From Rhynochetos jubatus (taxonomy: Eukaryota > Chordata > Aves > Eurypygiformes > Rhynochetidae), in NCBI GenBank assembly GCA_027574665.1, contig CM050649.1, forward strand, positions 64,384,150 through 64,448,149: DNA of 64,000 nucleotides, read 5' to 3'. The position numbers were made by a program, and so were the translations under genes. Under the pieces are notes generated by a model. That model did no database searches. It was given only the letters and a program-made list of their open reading frames with translations, and had not been told where the DNA came from. Positions 62,413-64,000 of this stretch are shown here, piece by piece. Position 1 is the first letter of the stretch. Each line of letters begins with the position of its first letter.

Positions 62413-64000
62413 GTAAGTTTCACAGTTTTGTTCTATCTAAGTAAAACAAACAACCTCCCTGAAGAAAACGAGCAATATTTTTCTGAACCTGGTTCTTTGC
62501 AGAAAGCTCCTTTCTATATGTTCCTGGCCTTGCAGTTCCACCAGGTTACTCGTAACAGCAGTTTCTCAGAAATAGATTTTCAAAATGTAGTCACAACCCA
62601 GCCACCCCAGGAAGAATAACAGAGTGCCCATGACTTCTTTTTTCTGGCTACCCAACACTAATGAGCTGACTAAAAATTAGAGAATGAGCAAATTTGACCT
62701 TGGAATCATTGCACTATAGGGTTGAGTGAATGACCACGATGTGTTATAGGGATTAGAAAAAAATCACTTCACGGAAGCACTAAAAAAGTAGTTTGGCATT
62801 ATTTCTTAAGTGTAGATAACTTTGTATAACTTCCAGTCTCTGTTACTTTACTACCAGGATAAATAATTTCCCAAAATAAAATCATGAAGACACTGTATAT
62901 GTGTGAAATGAAAGTAGCAGTACACAAACTTTCTATGGAGAGAACTATACGTGCAGGTTTTTATACATCTACTTGTATACTTGTATGAGGACAGGCTCTG
63001 CATATCCTTAATTAATTATTAACTAACTGAATTAATGCTCACATTCAACCAGAGGACAGTCATAAAACCTACCTGTGCATTTCCCTATAGAAAGTTAAAA
63101 GTATGTTTTTGGCTGCTGAGCATTTGAAAGTTATGGAATTTCAGATTTATGTTTTTTCAGGCAATCTGAATTCCCCCACTGTGTACAACCATCCCAGTGT
63201 CTGCAACATGCAACAGTCTTGAAGAGGAATAACTCATAATCGATAAATTATCGATTGAATCATCATACACACAGATTGAAATCCATTTTTGTTATGCACA
63301 ATATAGAGCTAGTTATGGCTGTACAGTGGGGATCATGCTGTAAACAAGACCTTCCATATCTGCTGCTGACACTTCTGTTGTACTGACTGGCTTAGAAGGC
63401 TACCAGTAGCAGAAGGCTGTTCTCTCTCCTGGGACCTGTGGGAACACCAGTGTCTTGTATTGCCGGCACCACTGGGAGGCTATGGACTACTGTGCCCAGA
63501 GCAGCGTGTTTCAATAGATACAGCTTTGCTGCTAAATGCATTTGTTCCAGGGTCTGATCGCCAGCCCTCAGGCCTTAGAGGTGCAGGATGCCTTGTGTCC
63601 GCACTGCTCAGACCTTGTCCTCTCAGAGCAGACTGGCTGTATCTCCACAGCACAGCAATTGGCATGGTGTTTCCCCTTAACATCGTAGGTATGGGTTAAT
63701 TAATTTTTAGGTTCGCAGCGCGGGCAGTTTTGTAGCCTAGCAGAGCTGTGTTTTAAGATTCTGAGGGCACATGTTGCATTATCTGCAACTCGTGATGGAG
63801 TTTGAGTGCATGAAGCCATTGCGGATAATGTTGGAGTAACTGAACAGAGCATAGAGACCCAAACCTGACCCAGGCTCACCTGTGCTGCTGTTAGGGTGTG
63901 ATCCCTGAAACGAATTGTCTCCAGAACTGCACCTTGGTTTATTTTTATCTTAGGTGAAGCAAGCTGGGTCACTGCAAATCTGGGAGCAAAGCAACACTTA
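62413..64000 (+). other. OCA2: OCA2 intron 18, 5' part
   Basis: Intron sequence running off the window. It contains a 19-nt inverted repeat at 63238-63256. I looked for exon 19 (Trp-Ile-Ala-Ile-Leu-Gly) and did not find it. No other gene recognised. Confidence 0.8.
63238..63256. repeat. 19-nt inverted repeat with paired ATCGAT
   Basis: AATCGATAA, one A, then TTATCGATT: two 9-nt arms that are exact reverse complements. ATCGAT is a known core for CUX and ONECUT homeodomain factors. Whether it is bound is unknown. Confidence 0.7.

Noticed and set aside
63953-64000. TTATCTTAG acceptor-like site followed by an open frame, considered as OCA2 exon 19
   Set aside because: The translation does not match the expected Trp-Ile-Ala-Ile-Leu-Gly segment, so exon 19 is placed beyond the window.
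1-64000. CRISPR arrays, operons, tRNA or rRNA genes, prokaryotic or phage systems
   Set aside because: None seen. The sequence is an interior stretch of a vertebrate gene, and repeated units are microsatellites or retroelements.

Overview
This is vertebrate, almost certainly bird, nuclear DNA. It is AT-rich, has long introns and GT-AG splice sites, and carries many CR1 LINE fragments with the avian 3'-tail pattern plus four solo LTRs of one avian endogenous-retrovirus family. I cannot name the species.

The whole window lies inside one gene, OCA2 (the P protein, the 12-membrane-span melanosomal transporter of the oculocutaneous albinism type 2 locus), read on the + strand. Thirteen consecutive coding exons are present and join in one open frame of 458 complete codons. 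By alignment to human OCA2 as I remember it, they correspond to human exons 6-18, about residues 192-651 of 838. Exons 1-5 (cytoplasmic N-terminus, start of membrane span 1) lie before the window. Exons 19-24 (second half of the transporter) lie after it.

Layout: exon 6 at 537-609; 8.6 kb intron; exon 7 at 9243-9400; exon 8 at 11416-11498; exon 9 at 11838-11991; 16 kb intron; a cluster of exons 10-13 between 28019 and 31562; exon 14 at 35073-35211; 10.7 kb intron; exon 15 at 45916-46048; 13 kb intron; exons 16-18 between 59184 and 62412. Exons 6-8 and the start of 9 encode the lumenal loop with its N-glycosylation sites. Exons 9-15 encode the first transporter half, including the Asp-Asn-Val-Thr-Thr and Gly-Gly-Ala-Ala-Thr...Gly-Asp-Pro-Pro-Asn signatures of the ArsB/CitM ion-transporter superfamily. 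Exons 16-17 encode the cytoplasmic linker. Exon 18 opens the second half.

The introns hold CR1 fragments, LTRs, a two-copy repeat I do not recognise, microsatellites and much unique AT-rich sequence. I found no RNA gene, CRISPR array, second protein-coding gene with firm support, or novel multi-gene system. The observations most worth checking are an LTR nested in a CR1, the loss of the poly(A) signal from the only sense-oriented LTR, competing splice acceptors at exon 9, the unrecognised repeat pair, and an antisense open frame in intron 15 that ends near a donor-like site.
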